Source: an uncultured Poribacteria bacterium
GTDB lineage: Bacteria > Poribacteria > WGA-4E > WGA-3G
NCBI GenBank assembly: GCA_951813545.1
Contig: CATOTL010000001.1
Span: 1-64,000, forward strand
Direction: 5' to 3'
DNA length: 64,000 bases
In this document: piece by piece, positions 6,816 through 14,725 of the stretch
How positions within the stretch are numbered: position 1 is the first letter of the stretch
Layout of the letters: each line of letters starts with the position of its first letter
Notes under the pieces: model-generated
The model's database searches: none
Told to the model about the DNA's origin: nothing
The model's input: only the letters and a program-made list of their open reading frames with translations
Made by a program: the position numbers and the translations under genes

Positions 6816-8513
6816 ATGGTATCTCGCACGCATTACCAATTAAAACAGCATCATAAATTTGAACAGGACGACCAAAAATATGTCGCGGACCTTGAAACAG
6901 GCGACATCGTTGAAATAAACGACGTAGAATGGGAGATCCTATCACGTTATGCGTCGCAGACGCGACATCAGATCGTAGAGGGACTGAAGGAGGAACACAA
7001 GTTAACCTCTATTTTTGACGGGATTGAACGTTTAGAACGACTTGGGCAGCAGGGTATCCTTCTAAGCCCGATAGTTGAAGCAGCGGAGTTAATGACTTCA
7101 GACCGAAAGCCGAAGTTATTGGTTCCCTTCCATTTTACGAAAGAGAAATCCGCGTTAGACTACCTCACGAACGTGAACCGCTATCAGTTTCTGACGCATC
7201 TCGCTGAGTTCGCCGAGTTGGAAACCTTAGCTTTCCCTGAGGAAAAGAAAGAAAACGTTCAGGACTTCGACAAGGTTCAGGTTCGGAACATAGAGGACTC
7301 AAAAAACAGTGCCTTAGTATCGCCTTGGTATGCACTTGATGGCTATGACGGCATCCTGCTCCTATCGCAATTCACAACAGACGATTTGCTATACTATGGA
7401 GTGCCAGATGTCCCGATCGTCCACTGCATAGAAGGTGCGCAGCAGCTGCAACACGTGCTGCTGAAAACGCTGCTGACGCTCGGTGCATTCCAAAGTTCAA
7501 AAGATACACTCGTCGTCAAAGCCTCCTGGATGAAGGCGTGGCTCGCCGAATTGGGAGTGCCAGTCGAAAACGTGCAGGTAATCCCTGACGGTATAGATGT
7601 CGTTGAACCGATCAACGATAAGGCATTAGCAAAGCAGCACACCGCCGCCATTTTTGACAAGCCGATGTTTACGAAGCAACCCGTCGTCGGACTGATCTCT
7701 GGATTTGAACCGAATCGTGGCGTGGCGTGGATTTCTGAATTCGCGCGCGCCAACCCGCACCTCGCGATTTTCGTCTATGATGCGATGTTAGTAGGGGTTA
7801 GGTCACCTAACCCCTACCATCCGCCGGAGAATGTCGTTATCTTCAGTGCCGATGATGACGAGACCCGTGCCATTTTACCCGTATTCTTTCAGGCACTCGA
7901 CCTTGTGTGCTTCCCCGCAATGCCGGGCACCCCGCTCTCGGTTGTCTTAGAGGCGATGGCGTCCGGTGTCTCGTGTGTTGCGATGACGAAATACGAGATA
8001 CCCCCGGAAGTCGTAGGTGCTGGGATTGCTGTGGAGGCGGACTGGGATAACTTCGGAAACTTCCATGTCTCGATGGCGAAACTATCGGAGACAATCAACA
8101 AATGGCTGCAGCCCTCCGATGCACGCGCCCAATGCGAAGATTTCGCGAAAGAAGTCGCTCAGCGATATACCCGCAAAAACGCTGCACAAACACTCATCCA
8201 CGTATTTGAAGAAGGCTTTCAACGAAGGACAAGCGATTTCCGGACAGCGCGCGCCCTGTTCCCACCGATCTTCTGTCGTCGGTATGAACCCGACACAGGA
8301 ACACTCAGGTCCAGTGTGTATCGGTTGGGAACGAACAGATATGATAGCCTTGAAGACGCTTTAGCAGAGGTATTAGCTGAAGGGCATACACCCGCTGAAG
8401 TTGCATCCGTTTTCAAGCATTTCCAGCGGAAGCACTCTACTCCCGTTTGCGAGATAACTCGTGCTGGAAATGGGTTTCCTGACAATAATAAGGAAACCAA
8501 CCCCGCTGGGTGA
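6816..8513 (+). CDS. PqqD-like domain fused to a diverged GT4-type glycosyltransferase (PqqD-GT 2)
   Basis: A 565-residue paralogue of the preceding protein. The PqqD-like domain is at 1-85 (KYVADLETGDIVEINDVEWEIL region) and the GT-B fold at about 100-480. The start ATG follows AAGGA at good spacing. The EX7E motif is degenerate: Glu379 is kept (VVLEAMASG) but the first Glu is Gly371. The HAPRGHGGH segment of PqqD-GT 1 is replaced by HCIEGAQQL. This copy may therefore have another donor, be a non-catalytic partner of PqqD-GT 1, or act mainly as a leader-binding chaperone. A palindromic repeat has inserted in frame at codons 326-334. The last ~55 codons and the following leader are duplicated at 10288-10482. 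Confidence 0.75.
   Translation: MVSRTHYQLKQHHKFEQDDQKYVADLETGDIVEINDVEWEILSRYASQTRHQIVEGLKEEHKLTSIFDGIERLERLGQQGILLSPIVEAAELMTSDRKPKLLVPFHFTKEKSALDYLTNVNRYQFLTHLAEFAELETLAFPEEKKENVQDFDKVQVRNIEDSKNSALVSPWYALDGYDGILLLSQFTTDDLLYYGVPDVPIVHCIEGAQQLQHVLLKTLLTLGAFQSSKDTLVVKASWMKAWLAELGVPVENVQVIPDGIDVVEPINDKALAKQHTAAIFDKPMFTKQPVVGLISGFEPNRGVAWISEFARANPHLAIFVYDAMLVGVRSPNPYHPPENVVIFSADDDETRAILPVFFQALDLVCFPAMPGTPLSVVLEAMASGVSCVAMTKYEIPPEVVGAGIAVEADWDNFGNFHVSMAKLSETINKWLQPSDARAQCEDFAKEVAQRYTRKNAAQTLIHVFEEGFQRRTSDFRTARALFPPIFCRRYEPDTGTLRSSVYRLGTNRYDSLEDALAEVLAEGHTPAEVASVFKHFQRKHSTPVCEITRAGNGFPDNNKETNPAG
7791..7817. repeat. Palindromic repeat inserted within the PqqD-GT 2 coding sequence
   Basis: Thirteen-base arms GTAGGGGTTAGGT/ACCTAACCCCTAC surround one central base. 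The same palindrome, or parts of it, is intergenic at 22442, 23641 and 23731. Here it adds nine codons (VGVRSPNPY) without breaking the frame. Confidence 0.85.
8473..8498 (+). promoter_or_regulatory. Leader hairpin upstream of peptide A1
   Basis: GGTTTCCT-N10-AGGAAACC, inside the last codons of PqqD-GT 2 and about 45 bases before the peptide start. Similar hairpins precede A2 (10413-10438) and, with sequence TTCCCAA/TTGGGAA, A3 (16702-16721), A4 (18394-18413) and A5 (20017-20036). Each is followed by a CACCRGCAGAAAGGAG ribosome site, so this is a shared translation or mRNA-stability leader. Confidence 0.55.
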
Positions 8514-8541
8514 GAGCACCGGCAGAAAGGAGAAAACATAG

Positions 8542-8796
8542 ATGAAAACTAACATTCGCGGTAAAATTACGCGATTCCTTGAATCCGAAGACGGACGCGT
8601 CAGTGCGAAGACACCCCTCGCACTGGGTGTCGCAACAGGCGGTCTCCTGTTGGCACATGCCATTGTCGGAACACCACAAGCAGAGGCAGGGTGGTGCAGA
8701 CCTGATGTTGAGGATCCATGCCCTCCTGGTCGGGACTGTCTTGGTCCTTTCATTTTGGTTGACAATATAGTGTGGGGTACATGTATACCGCATTAA
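8542..8796 (+). CDS. Cys-rich precursor peptide A1
   Basis: An 84-residue exported peptide. The basic N-terminus is followed by FLESEDGRV (12-20), a hydrophobic stretch (25-41) and a likely signal-peptidase site AEA|G after residue 49. That leaves a 35-residue core with four Cys, rich in Pro and aromatic residues. AAAGGAG precedes the ATG. The leader is nearly the same in A2-A5 while the cores differ, the pattern expected of RiPP precursors. Residue -1 to Phe12 is Arg, not the Gly of true type IV prepilins. It directly follows a PqqD-GT gene and precedes a propeller gene. Confidence 0.8.
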   Translation: MKTNIRGKITRFLESEDGRVSAKTPLALGVATGGLLLAHAIVGTPQAEAGWCRPDVEDPCPPGRDCLGPFILVDNIVWGTCIPH

Positions 8797-8845
8797 CATT
8801 GTCAAGAGAGGCTGCGGTGTAAACCGCCGCCGTCTCGTTGCCTTT

Positions 8846-8877
8846 TGAGCGTGTGGTGGCTTTTGCCGCCATACGCT
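8846..8877 (+). terminator. Stem-loop between peptide A1 and propeller 1
   Basis: GAGCGTGTGGTGGC-TTTTG-CCGCCATACGCTC forms a strong stem with one mismatch. No T-run follows, so it is more likely a 3' stabiliser or partial attenuator that favours peptide mRNA over the propeller. Every peptide gene in locus 1 has one. Confidence 0.5.
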
Positions 8878-8970
8878 CCTAAACACTTTACATAATGATG
8901 GCTTTTGAATCATTGAGGACGGACGGGACGTGTGCGGTCGGACTGAAAAATGACGATAGGAGAAATAGGT

Positions 8971-9990
8971 ATGAGAGTGGTGTTTATTTTTTGTATAATC
9001 CTGTTGCTGGTGATGTTTTGGGGTGTATATGGGGTTTTAGCCGAAGCGCCGACAACGCCGAAAATCCTGTTTACCTCTGCACGTGATGGCAATTACGAAA
9101 TCTACATGATGAATCCGGATGGCTCCGAACAGGTGAACCTCACGCAGCATCCTGCGACTGATCTGGGTGCGGTGTGGTCTCCGACGGGTGAGCAGATACT
9201 TTTCGTCTCGGATCGCCAAGGCACACGGGTGCGTGATTTGTATTTGATGGACCCTGATGGGGCGAATGTCCAGCGCGTCTTCAAGCGAAAAATAAGGGCT
9301 TGGAGAGGAGATGCGACGTGGTCTCCCGATGGCAAACAGTTTGCTTACTGGTTAGCGGACTGGGATCGTCTCAAGTTCGGTCTCTATCTTGGGACGTTTG
9401 CCGAAGAAGATGCCGAACGCATCGGGAATTATAGTTCCCCGGCGTGGTCTCCTGATGGTTCAGAAATCGCCTGCTCTATAAGTCACGAACAAGAGGCTCG
9501 ACTGACATTTATCAACGTTCGCACACGAGCGGTGGAACAACCGCTACCCAAGAAAGCACTCCGCTGGCAATTCGGTCCGTCCTGGTCTGCTGCGGGAGAC
9601 AGACTTGCGATTTCTGGGAACAAGCATCTGTTGCCGGTGATCTTGGAGAGGGAGCTGCACAACGCATGGGCCGATAAACTGAGTATCTACATTGTCAACC
9701 GCGACGGCACGGGTCTCCGTCAACTTGTTGAGGAAGCCGGTCCCCGTGCAGTTTCTCCTGTATTATCGCCAGACGGCTCGGAAGTGCTTTATACACAAGA
9801 GATCAACGGACAGATCCAAATCTTCAAGATTGATGTGAACACCGGGCTTCGGACGCAGTTGACGCATGTTGGCGGTCCTTTTCGTCAAGCGAATGCTGGC
9901 GGGGATTGGTTTGATCCGGCGTATGCCTTGCCGGTGTCGCCCCAACCGGCGTTGCTAACAACTACTTGGGGGCAACTGAAAAAGAAATAG
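8971..9990 (+). CDS. Secreted TolB/PD40-type beta-propeller 1
   Basis: A 339-residue protein with a signal peptide or anchor (MRVVFIFCIILLLVMFWG...) and repeated WSPDG-type PD40 blades (WSPTG, WSPDG twice, WSAAG, LSPDG), as in TolB and the propeller part of prolyl oligopeptidases. The start at 8971 is chosen because AGGAG lies eight bases upstream; the in-frame ATG 21 bases earlier has none. It is the most diverged propeller of the set. It ends TTTWGQLKKK, a variant of the TTLWGRLK tail of the others. Probable periplasmic or surface binding protein paired with peptide A1; no enzymatic motif seen. Confidence 0.8.
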   Translation: MRVVFIFCIILLLVMFWGVYGVLAEAPTTPKILFTSARDGNYEIYMMNPDGSEQVNLTQHPATDLGAVWSPTGEQILFVSDRQGTRVRDLYLMDPDGANVQRVFKRKIRAWRGDATWSPDGKQFAYWLADWDRLKFGLYLGTFAEEDAERIGNYSSPAWSPDGSEIACSISHEQEARLTFINVRTRAVEQPLPKKALRWQFGPSWSAAGDRLAISGNKHLLPVILERELHNAWADKLSIYIVNRDGTGLRQLVEEAGPRAVSPVLSPDGSEVLYTQEINGQIQIFKIDVNTGLRTQLTHVGGPFRQANAGGDWFDPAYALPVSPQPALLTTTWGQLKKK

Positions 9991-10036
9991 GTTCGGCACC
10001 GCAGTTAGGAAATAGTTATGGCGCATAAGGTTGTTG

Positions 10037-10084
10037 GAGAAGCAGACAACCCTCTGGAGCAAACTCAAGCAAACTGACAAGTAA
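10037..10084 (+). pseudogene. Remnant of a propeller C-terminus
   Basis: Sixteen codons read EKQTTLWSKLKQTDK then stop, matching the C-terminal tail of propeller 2 (EKQTTLWSKLKQSEK). No blades precede it. It is the scar of a lost or displaced peptide-propeller cassette. Confidence 0.75.
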
Positions 10085-10142
10085 AGGCACCTTGCCAATG
10101 ACAGTAGATTCATGAACAGAAGCCAATATCTTTTAACAAATA

Positions 10143-10283
10143 TATAGTAAAACCCGAAAATAAGAGAGCACTTTGGAAAACACAAAACACCTCACCACCG
10201 CTGGCGAGGGGGTTTTTGCTTGGGTGTTTCCGCTAGTATCCTCGCCTCTTTGGAGTGTCTAATTAATTCTAAACTTTACTATA
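10143..10283. mobile_element. 141-bp MITE, copy 2
   Basis: Base for base almost identical to 3002-3142, with the same TATAGTAAA...TTTACTATA ends. It sits between the propeller remnant and the duplicated PqqD-GT 2 tail. Confidence 0.85.
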
Positions 10284-10287
10284 AATA

Positions 10288-10482
10288 CCTTGAAACCGAT
10301 TTGGCAGAGGTATTAGCTGAAGGGCATACACCCGCTGAAGTTGCATCCGTTTTCAAGCATTTCCAGCGGAAGCACTTTACTCCGACTTGCGAGATAACTC
10401 GTGCTGGAAATGGGTTTCCCACGAATAACGAGGAAACCAACCCCGCTGGAAAAGGGCACCAGCAGAAAGGAGAAACCTATAG
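10288..10482 (+). pseudogene. Duplicated 3' end of PqqD-GT 2 plus peptide leader region
   Basis: This 195-bp block matches 8348-8541, covering the last ~55 codons of PqqD-GT 2 and the untranslated leader with hairpin. It encodes no complete protein. It shows that peptide A2 arose by duplication of a segment starting inside the glycosyltransferase gene. Confidence 0.85.
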
Positions 10483-10779
10483 ATGAAGAAAAACATACGC
10501 AGTAAAATTAGTGGCTTCCTCACATCCGAAGAGGGACGTGTCAGCACCAAAGCACCCCTCGCACTTGGGGTCGCAACGGGGAGTGTGTTGTTAGCACAAG
10601 CGATGGTCCCATCCCCAGCTCAGGCTGAGATAGTCTGGGATTTCAGTAACGTTACATGTTTATGGAACTGGCAATGCGATGACGATGCCGGTGAGGTCTG
10701 TGCATTTTGGGATTTTACACATCAGCCAGGCCCAACTATAGAAGTGCATTCCGCTTGCATCATCCCACCGGATGATTGA
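10483..10779 (+). CDS. Cys-rich precursor peptide A2
   Basis: A 98-residue peptide with the shared leader: basic 1-9, GFLTSEEGRV (11-20), hydrophobic 24-42, and AQA|E cleavage after 48. The 50-residue core has four Cys and several Trp and Phe residues. AAAGGAG precedes the ATG. The residue before Phe12 is Gly and Glu16 is at +5, which matches the type IV prepilin cleavage pattern, but this Gly is not kept in A1 or A5. It is followed by a strong hairpin and propeller 2. Confidence 0.8.
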   Translation: MKKNIRSKISGFLTSEEGRVSTKAPLALGVATGSVLLAQAMVPSPAQAEIVWDFSNVTCLWNWQCDDDAGEVCAFWDFTHQPGPTIEVHSACIIPPDD

Positions 10780-10799
10780 TACCAGTGATTCATCCATTT

Positions 10800-10833
10800 C
10801 GGTCAGTCCCGATTTTTTGAGCGGGACTGACCG
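10800..10833 (+). terminator. Stem-loop between peptide A2 and propeller 2
   Basis: Perfect 12-bp stem CGGTCAGTCCCG/CGGGACTGACCG around a T-rich loop of ten bases. No T-run follows, so full termination is not assured. Confidence 0.6.
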
Positions 10834-10910
10834 ACAGCAAATCGTGCAGAAAATCTGTGGAACTCGTTTCTTTCACTTTTTATTAACTGAGATAGGAGGG
10901 ATTTGTTAAT

Positions 10911-11924
10911 ATGAAACGCACCCGCACTTATGTGGTGTTAGGAGTAGCGTTCTTGCTAAATAGCAGTCTGTTCGTCAGTAACGGTTGGGCGATTGAAAGG
11001 GATGTCCTCTCTTTTGTTACGAGAAAAGACAGGGGACGTTCTATCCAACTCATAAATACCCAAGGCGAATTCCTTCAAACACTGATGGTAGAAGGACCTA
11101 TAGCCCACTTCACTTGGTCCCCTGACGGACGCTCGATTGCCTACAGTTCCAATCGCAATGGGGATCCTGATATTTATGTAATGGATGTAAAAACGGATAC
11201 ACATCGGCGGTTAACCTTTGATGATGGGAGGGATTGGTGGCCCTCGTGGTCGCCGAATGGGAAATGGATCGCATTCGCCTCAAATCGCGCAGGGGAGATA
11301 GACCTCTACAGAATGGATGCGAATGGAGAAAACGTCAAGCGGCTGACGAACCAAGGCGACTGCAAAGAACCTGCCTGGTCCCCGGACAGTCAACGGATCG
11401 CCTTTATTTCAAAATCTGCTCTTTTTGTGATGACTGCTGAGGGAAAAGGGGTGCGGCGGCTCGCAGATACATTTTCTACCGGATGCGCGTGGTCCCCTGA
11501 CGGTAAAGAGATTGCTTTTGTTCCACGAGGAGATGCTGTCGGAGGGAAGGCTCTTTTTAGTATTAACAGAGATGGCAAAAACATGCGGCAACTTACCCAG
11601 TTGTATAAAGGACTCGTAGCAATCTTTGAACCTACATGGTCGCCGAGTGGAAAATGGATCGCCTATCTTTTAGTTCAACCACCAGAAAAACTCCTTGAGG
11701 GGCAAGTGGTTCTGGCAGAAGAGTTTTTTGCTAACTCAGTCATTTGTATCGCGAATACAGCAGACCGTGGCGGTGGAGAACCAATTGAAGCCACGAGAAG
11801 ATTGGTAGCTAGTCTTAAGTGGGCACCGGAGGGATTTCTCTCAGTATCACCGAGCGCGGAGAAGCAGACAACCCTCTGGAGCAAACTCAAGCAATCTGAA
11901 AAGTATAGTAAAACCAAAAAATAA
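10911..11924 (+). CDS. Secreted TolB/PD40-type beta-propeller 2
   Basis: A 337-residue protein with a signal peptide ending near NGWA (residue 27) and about five to six PD40 blades (WSPDGRSIAY, WSPNGKWIAF, WSPDSQRIAF, WSPDGKEIAF, WSPSGKWIAY). AGGAGGG precedes the ATG. The C-terminus carries SVSPSAEKQTTLWSKLKQ followed by a basic tail. It pairs with peptide A2 and is followed by a GGCGGGGTT hairpin with a short T-run. Probably a periplasmic or outer-surface binding module; the ligand is unknown. Confidence 0.85.
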   Translation: MKRTRTYVVLGVAFLLNSSLFVSNGWAIERDVLSFVTRKDRGRSIQLINTQGEFLQTLMVEGPIAHFTWSPDGRSIAYSSNRNGDPDIYVMDVKTDTHRRLTFDDGRDWWPSWSPNGKWIAFASNRAGEIDLYRMDANGENVKRLTNQGDCKEPAWSPDSQRIAFISKSALFVMTAEGKGVRRLADTFSTGCAWSPDGKEIAFVPRGDAVGGKALFSINRDGKNMRQLTQLYKGLVAIFEPTWSPSGKWIAYLLVQPPEKLLEGQVVLAEEFFANSVICIANTADRGGGEPIEATRRLVASLKWAPEGFLSVSPSAEKQTTLWSKLKQSEKYSKTKK

Positions 11925-11960
11925 GTTACATTTTAGAGAACGACAAACCTTTCCTTCGCT

Positions 11961-11985
11961 GGCGGGGTTTGGAACCCCGCCTTTT
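11961..11985 (+). terminator. Probable terminator after propeller 2
   Basis: GGCGGGGTT-TG-GAACCCCGCC followed by TTTTAT. The same palindrome without the T-run occurs at 56306-56326 before the second methyltransferase gene, so it is also a dispersed repeat. Confidence 0.6.
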
Positions 11986-12036
11986 ATAGGTGTATCGTTA
12001 AATTGTAGGTTTTGTTTATAAATGGAAGACATCTCA

Positions 12037-12933
12037 ATGCTATACACCGATTTTGAAAAAACACTCGAATCACGCCTTGAAACCCGTGCGGACCTGTATC
12101 CACACGCATCAGAATACCATCGCGTCCGACTTGAGCAAACGATTCACCATCTGTTGAACTCCATCTTGGCACAGACAGATGCCCTTATGCAACAACCTGA
12201 TGGGAGTTGGACACACACCGAAGAGATTGTCAGCGATATTCTCTACTGTGGGGAGATGGATGTAGACCAGCTCTTCGCACTCGAAATTCCGAACGAATTG
12301 ACGGCGGATAGAGATTTTGAGGCAATCAAAACAAAACTCTACGAAACGAAGTATTATCCTATCGGTGAACACCTGAATTATATCTCATTTCCGCCGGCTC
12401 TGGAACGGAAGGCGTTCATTGAGAAGCACTTCAGCCGTTTCAAAGAGAAATCGCATTTCTGCGATCTCGGTTTCGGTCCCGGCGTGCTAACGGCGTTTAT
12501 TTTGGAGCAGGACACTTCGTGGCGTGTGGAGGGTGTTGATATTAGCAGGGACTGCCTTCACCACGCCCAGAGGCTTCTGGAGAAAAAGAAGGTTTTGGCA
12601 AGGAGCGAATTGTCAGTTGCCGATGTCCGTAGTTTACCCTATCCTGACGACACCTTTGATGTCGTTATCGCCGTTGAAGTGCTTGAGCATATCCCAGACC
12701 CTGAAGCCGGTTTAGCCGAAGCGATGCGCGTGCTGAAACCCGGCGGATACGCGATGACCGCACTCCCGGTGCAACTCCCAATGTTAATGCATCTCTACGA
12801 CTTTGATACGCCCGACGAAGTCTTAGCACTCTATGAAAAAGTCGGGCTTCAGGTCATTGACTTTGAAACGAAGGAGTTCCAGCGTCAAGCGGGTCCCTTC
12901 ATGGATACGTTCGCGTTGAGCGTCAATCCTTAA
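12037..12933 (+). CDS. SAM-dependent class I methyltransferase (locus 1)
   Basis: A 298-residue protein. Residues 1-135 form a helical N-terminal domain found only in this pair of paralogues here. Residues about 138-290 are a Rossmann methyltransferase with motif I DLGFGPG (143-149), Asp168 for ribose binding, Asp196, LEHIPDP (216-222) and LKPGG (233-237), close to the Methyltransf_11 type. I chose the ATG at 12037 because GGAAG lies eight bases upstream and it aligns with the copy at 56368. Its place in both peptide loci suggests that it methylates the peptide or its sugar; this is an inference. Confidence 0.82.
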   Translation: MLYTDFEKTLESRLETRADLYPHASEYHRVRLEQTIHHLLNSILAQTDALMQQPDGSWTHTEEIVSDILYCGEMDVDQLFALEIPNELTADRDFEAIKTKLYETKYYPIGEHLNYISFPPALERKAFIEKHFSRFKEKSHFCDLGFGPGVLTAFILEQDTSWRVEGVDISRDCLHHAQRLLEKKKVLARSELSVADVRSLPYPDDTFDVVIAVEVLEHIPDPEAGLAEAMRVLKPGGYAMTALPVQLPMLMHLYDFDTPDEVLALYEKVGLQVIDFETKEFQRQAGPFMDTFALSVNP

Positions 12934-13186
12934 AAAACGTGAGTTCGATTAATTTCAAGAAATCCCTATTTTTCTGCGAGTTTGACACAGGTACCCAACG
13001 CCCAAAAAAGGGACCAAAGACACTAAAAACGCAGCCCCAGCGGGGCGATATGTTTATAGATACATTATACACCCGAAGACCTAAGCCCCAGCGGGGCGGC
13101 ATCTGTAAGAGCATCTGAAAAGAATCTTCAGATATTTCTATCAATGCCAATCGATTACAAGAGAGCTCTTAACAGCATCCAACGTT
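12934..13186. other. Intergenic with GCCCC-AGC-GGGGC palindromes
   Basis: Two copies of AGCCCCAGCGGGGCG, near 13033 and 13085, lie in an otherwise featureless spacer. No gene is seen. Confidence 0.5.
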
Positions 13187-13303
13187 TATAGTAAAATCCA
13201 AAAATATGTGGACGGTTGTTCGGTGAACGAACCTCCACAGCCGCTGGCGAGGATTGTATCCTCGCCTCCCCGCGGTGTCCAAGTAATTGTGGATTTTACC
13301 ATA
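13187..13303. mobile_element. MITE variant, 117 bp
   Basis: It has TATAGTAAAATCC at the left, GGATTTTACCATA at the right, and the core palindrome GGCGAGGAT-TGT-ATCCTCGCC. It is a diverged relative of the 141-bp MITE and extends the open frame upstream of the peptidase gene artificially. Confidence 0.7.
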
Positions 13304-13332
13304 GTATATCAACGAAAGGTTTTTATTATACG

Positions 13333-14469
13333 ATGTCGGTTTACGAATACTTTCTTATCTTTTTAGCACTTATTTTCTGCGGTTATGCCAGTTATACTGA
13401 CCTGAAAACGCAGAAAATCCGCAACGTCTGTTCGCTCGGACTCCTTTACGGTGGGACGCTGAGCCAACTGATGGCGTGGTATCTCGGCACAACAACGCCG
13501 CTCTACATCTTAGCACTTTTCTTCGGGAGCGGACTCATCGCCTTTGCGTTCTATTGGTTCGGTATCTTCTCACCCGGAGATTCCAAACTCTTTTGGGGAC
13601 TGTGCCTCATTTTCCCGCTATCACTTTTCAGCAACCTGAGCGGAACGTTAAGTTTTCCGCCGTTGATACTCACGCTGAATATCATCATTCCGTATTCAGT
13701 CGGCGTGTTTGGGTATCTGATTTTTAAGTTTGTGTTGATGCCAAACAAACTGGCACTCCTTCAAGCGTTCTTTACCGCAAACTTCCAGAAAACAGCACTC
13801 CTCGAAAAACTTTTCAACCTGCTCTTCTTCATCGGTATCGGGACCGCCCTGACATTTCTTTTTCAATGGATCGGGTGGCAGCCCGATCAGGTGCTGCGTC
13901 TGATTCTGGTTTTGGGGGCGTTCGCCTTAGTTCAGAAGTTGCTCTCGCCGATCCCGAAAACGCCGGTCTATTACGCGATTGTTGGATTCGCGTGTGTATG
14001 GCTCTCGGTGCAGTCGGCACCCTCTGTGCCGGCACTGCTCTCCGGTTTCGCCCTTTTCTTAGGACTCTATCTCGTCGTTTTTGTTATTGCCAAGCAGTTG
14101 GTGCTCGGTTTAGCAAGTATAATGTTCGACAATCCCGTTGACGTGAATGGGCTACAGGTCGGTATGATTCCCGCCGAGCAGATTATTCGGGTGCCGCAAC
14201 CAGACGGCTCTGTCCGCTATGAAAGAAAGCAGGTCGGATTTTCAAGCGGTTGGGACGACAACGTTATTGTTTCACCGGATCCAGCAGGGCTTGACGCAGA
14301 GGAGATCGCACAATTACAGCACCTTGCGGCACGCGGTGCACTTGCGGAATTTGAGAATCAGATAAGGATTCAACCCTCTATCCGCTTCGCACCGGTGATC
14401 GCTATCGGGGCACTTCTCACGGTTCTCTGTCAAGGACCCTTCTATCTGAAGTTGATGCAGCTATTTTAA
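13333..14469 (+). CDS. A24-type prepilin peptidase-like aspartic protease
   Basis: A 378-residue polytopic membrane protein. The N-terminal part has both prepilin-peptidase aspartates: Asp23 in YTDLKTQKIRN and Asp83 in SPGDSKLFW (canonical GxGDxK). About eight hydrophobic segments follow. The C-terminal region contains GMIPAEQII and a soluble portion before a last membrane helix; archaeal-type A24 peptidases have a similar extension. The start at 13333 gives a normal N-terminus; upstream codons come from the MITE. A24 peptidases cut short basic leaders in the inner membrane. Here the substrate could be the A peptides, whose basic segment ends before Phe12 with Glu at +5. A truncated paralogue lies at 46086. 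Confidence 0.75.
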   Translation: MSVYEYFLIFLALIFCGYASYTDLKTQKIRNVCSLGLLYGGTLSQLMAWYLGTTTPLYILALFFGSGLIAFAFYWFGIFSPGDSKLFWGLCLIFPLSLFSNLSGTLSFPPLILTLNIIIPYSVGVFGYLIFKFVLMPNKLALLQAFFTANFQKTALLEKLFNLLFFIGIGTALTFLFQWIGWQPDQVLRLILVLGAFALVQKLLSPIPKTPVYYAIVGFACVWLSVQSAPSVPALLSGFALFLGLYLVVFVIAKQLVLGLASIMFDNPVDVNGLQVGMIPAEQIIRVPQPDGSVRYERKQVGFSSGWDDNVIVSPDPAGLDAEEIAQLQHLAARGALAEFENQIRIQPSIRFAPVIAIGALLTVLCQGPFYLKLMQLF

Positions 14470-14725
14470 GAGTTATCAGTTGTCAGTACGATTTTTCTGC
14501 GAAAAATCTTTCAGTTATCAGTGGTTATCAGTTATCAGTTATCGGTTATCAGTTAAAGAGGTTTGTTCCGGTATTCCGTCAACCTATAGACTTCACCAGA
14601 AACCTTGACACCCCAAGACATCTCTGTAAGGGCGAGGTCACCTCGCCCCTACAACTGACAACTGACAACCGACAACTATTCCACGAAAGGATTACAAATC
14701 AACAGATTTTGATTTAATTTATTTT
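14470..14725. repeat. Intergenic repeats: TTATCAGTTATCAG arrays and a GTAAGGGCGAGGT palindrome
   Basis: Imperfect tandem TTATCAG/TGTCAGT units occupy 14473-14560, with inverted counterparts (ACTGACAACTGACAACC) at about 14652-14680. The palindrome GTAAGGGCGAGGT-C-ACCTCGCCCCTAC lies between. Similar arrays occur at 22010-22095. No gene. Confidence 0.6.

Noticed and set aside
10220..10486. Complete 88-codon gene before peptide A2
   Set aside because: It joins MITE sequence with a duplicated glycosyltransferase tail; listed instead as a duplicated fragment.
13216..13332. N-terminal extension of the A24 peptidase
   Set aside because: These codons are read from the MITE variant; the start at 13333 gives the standard first helix.
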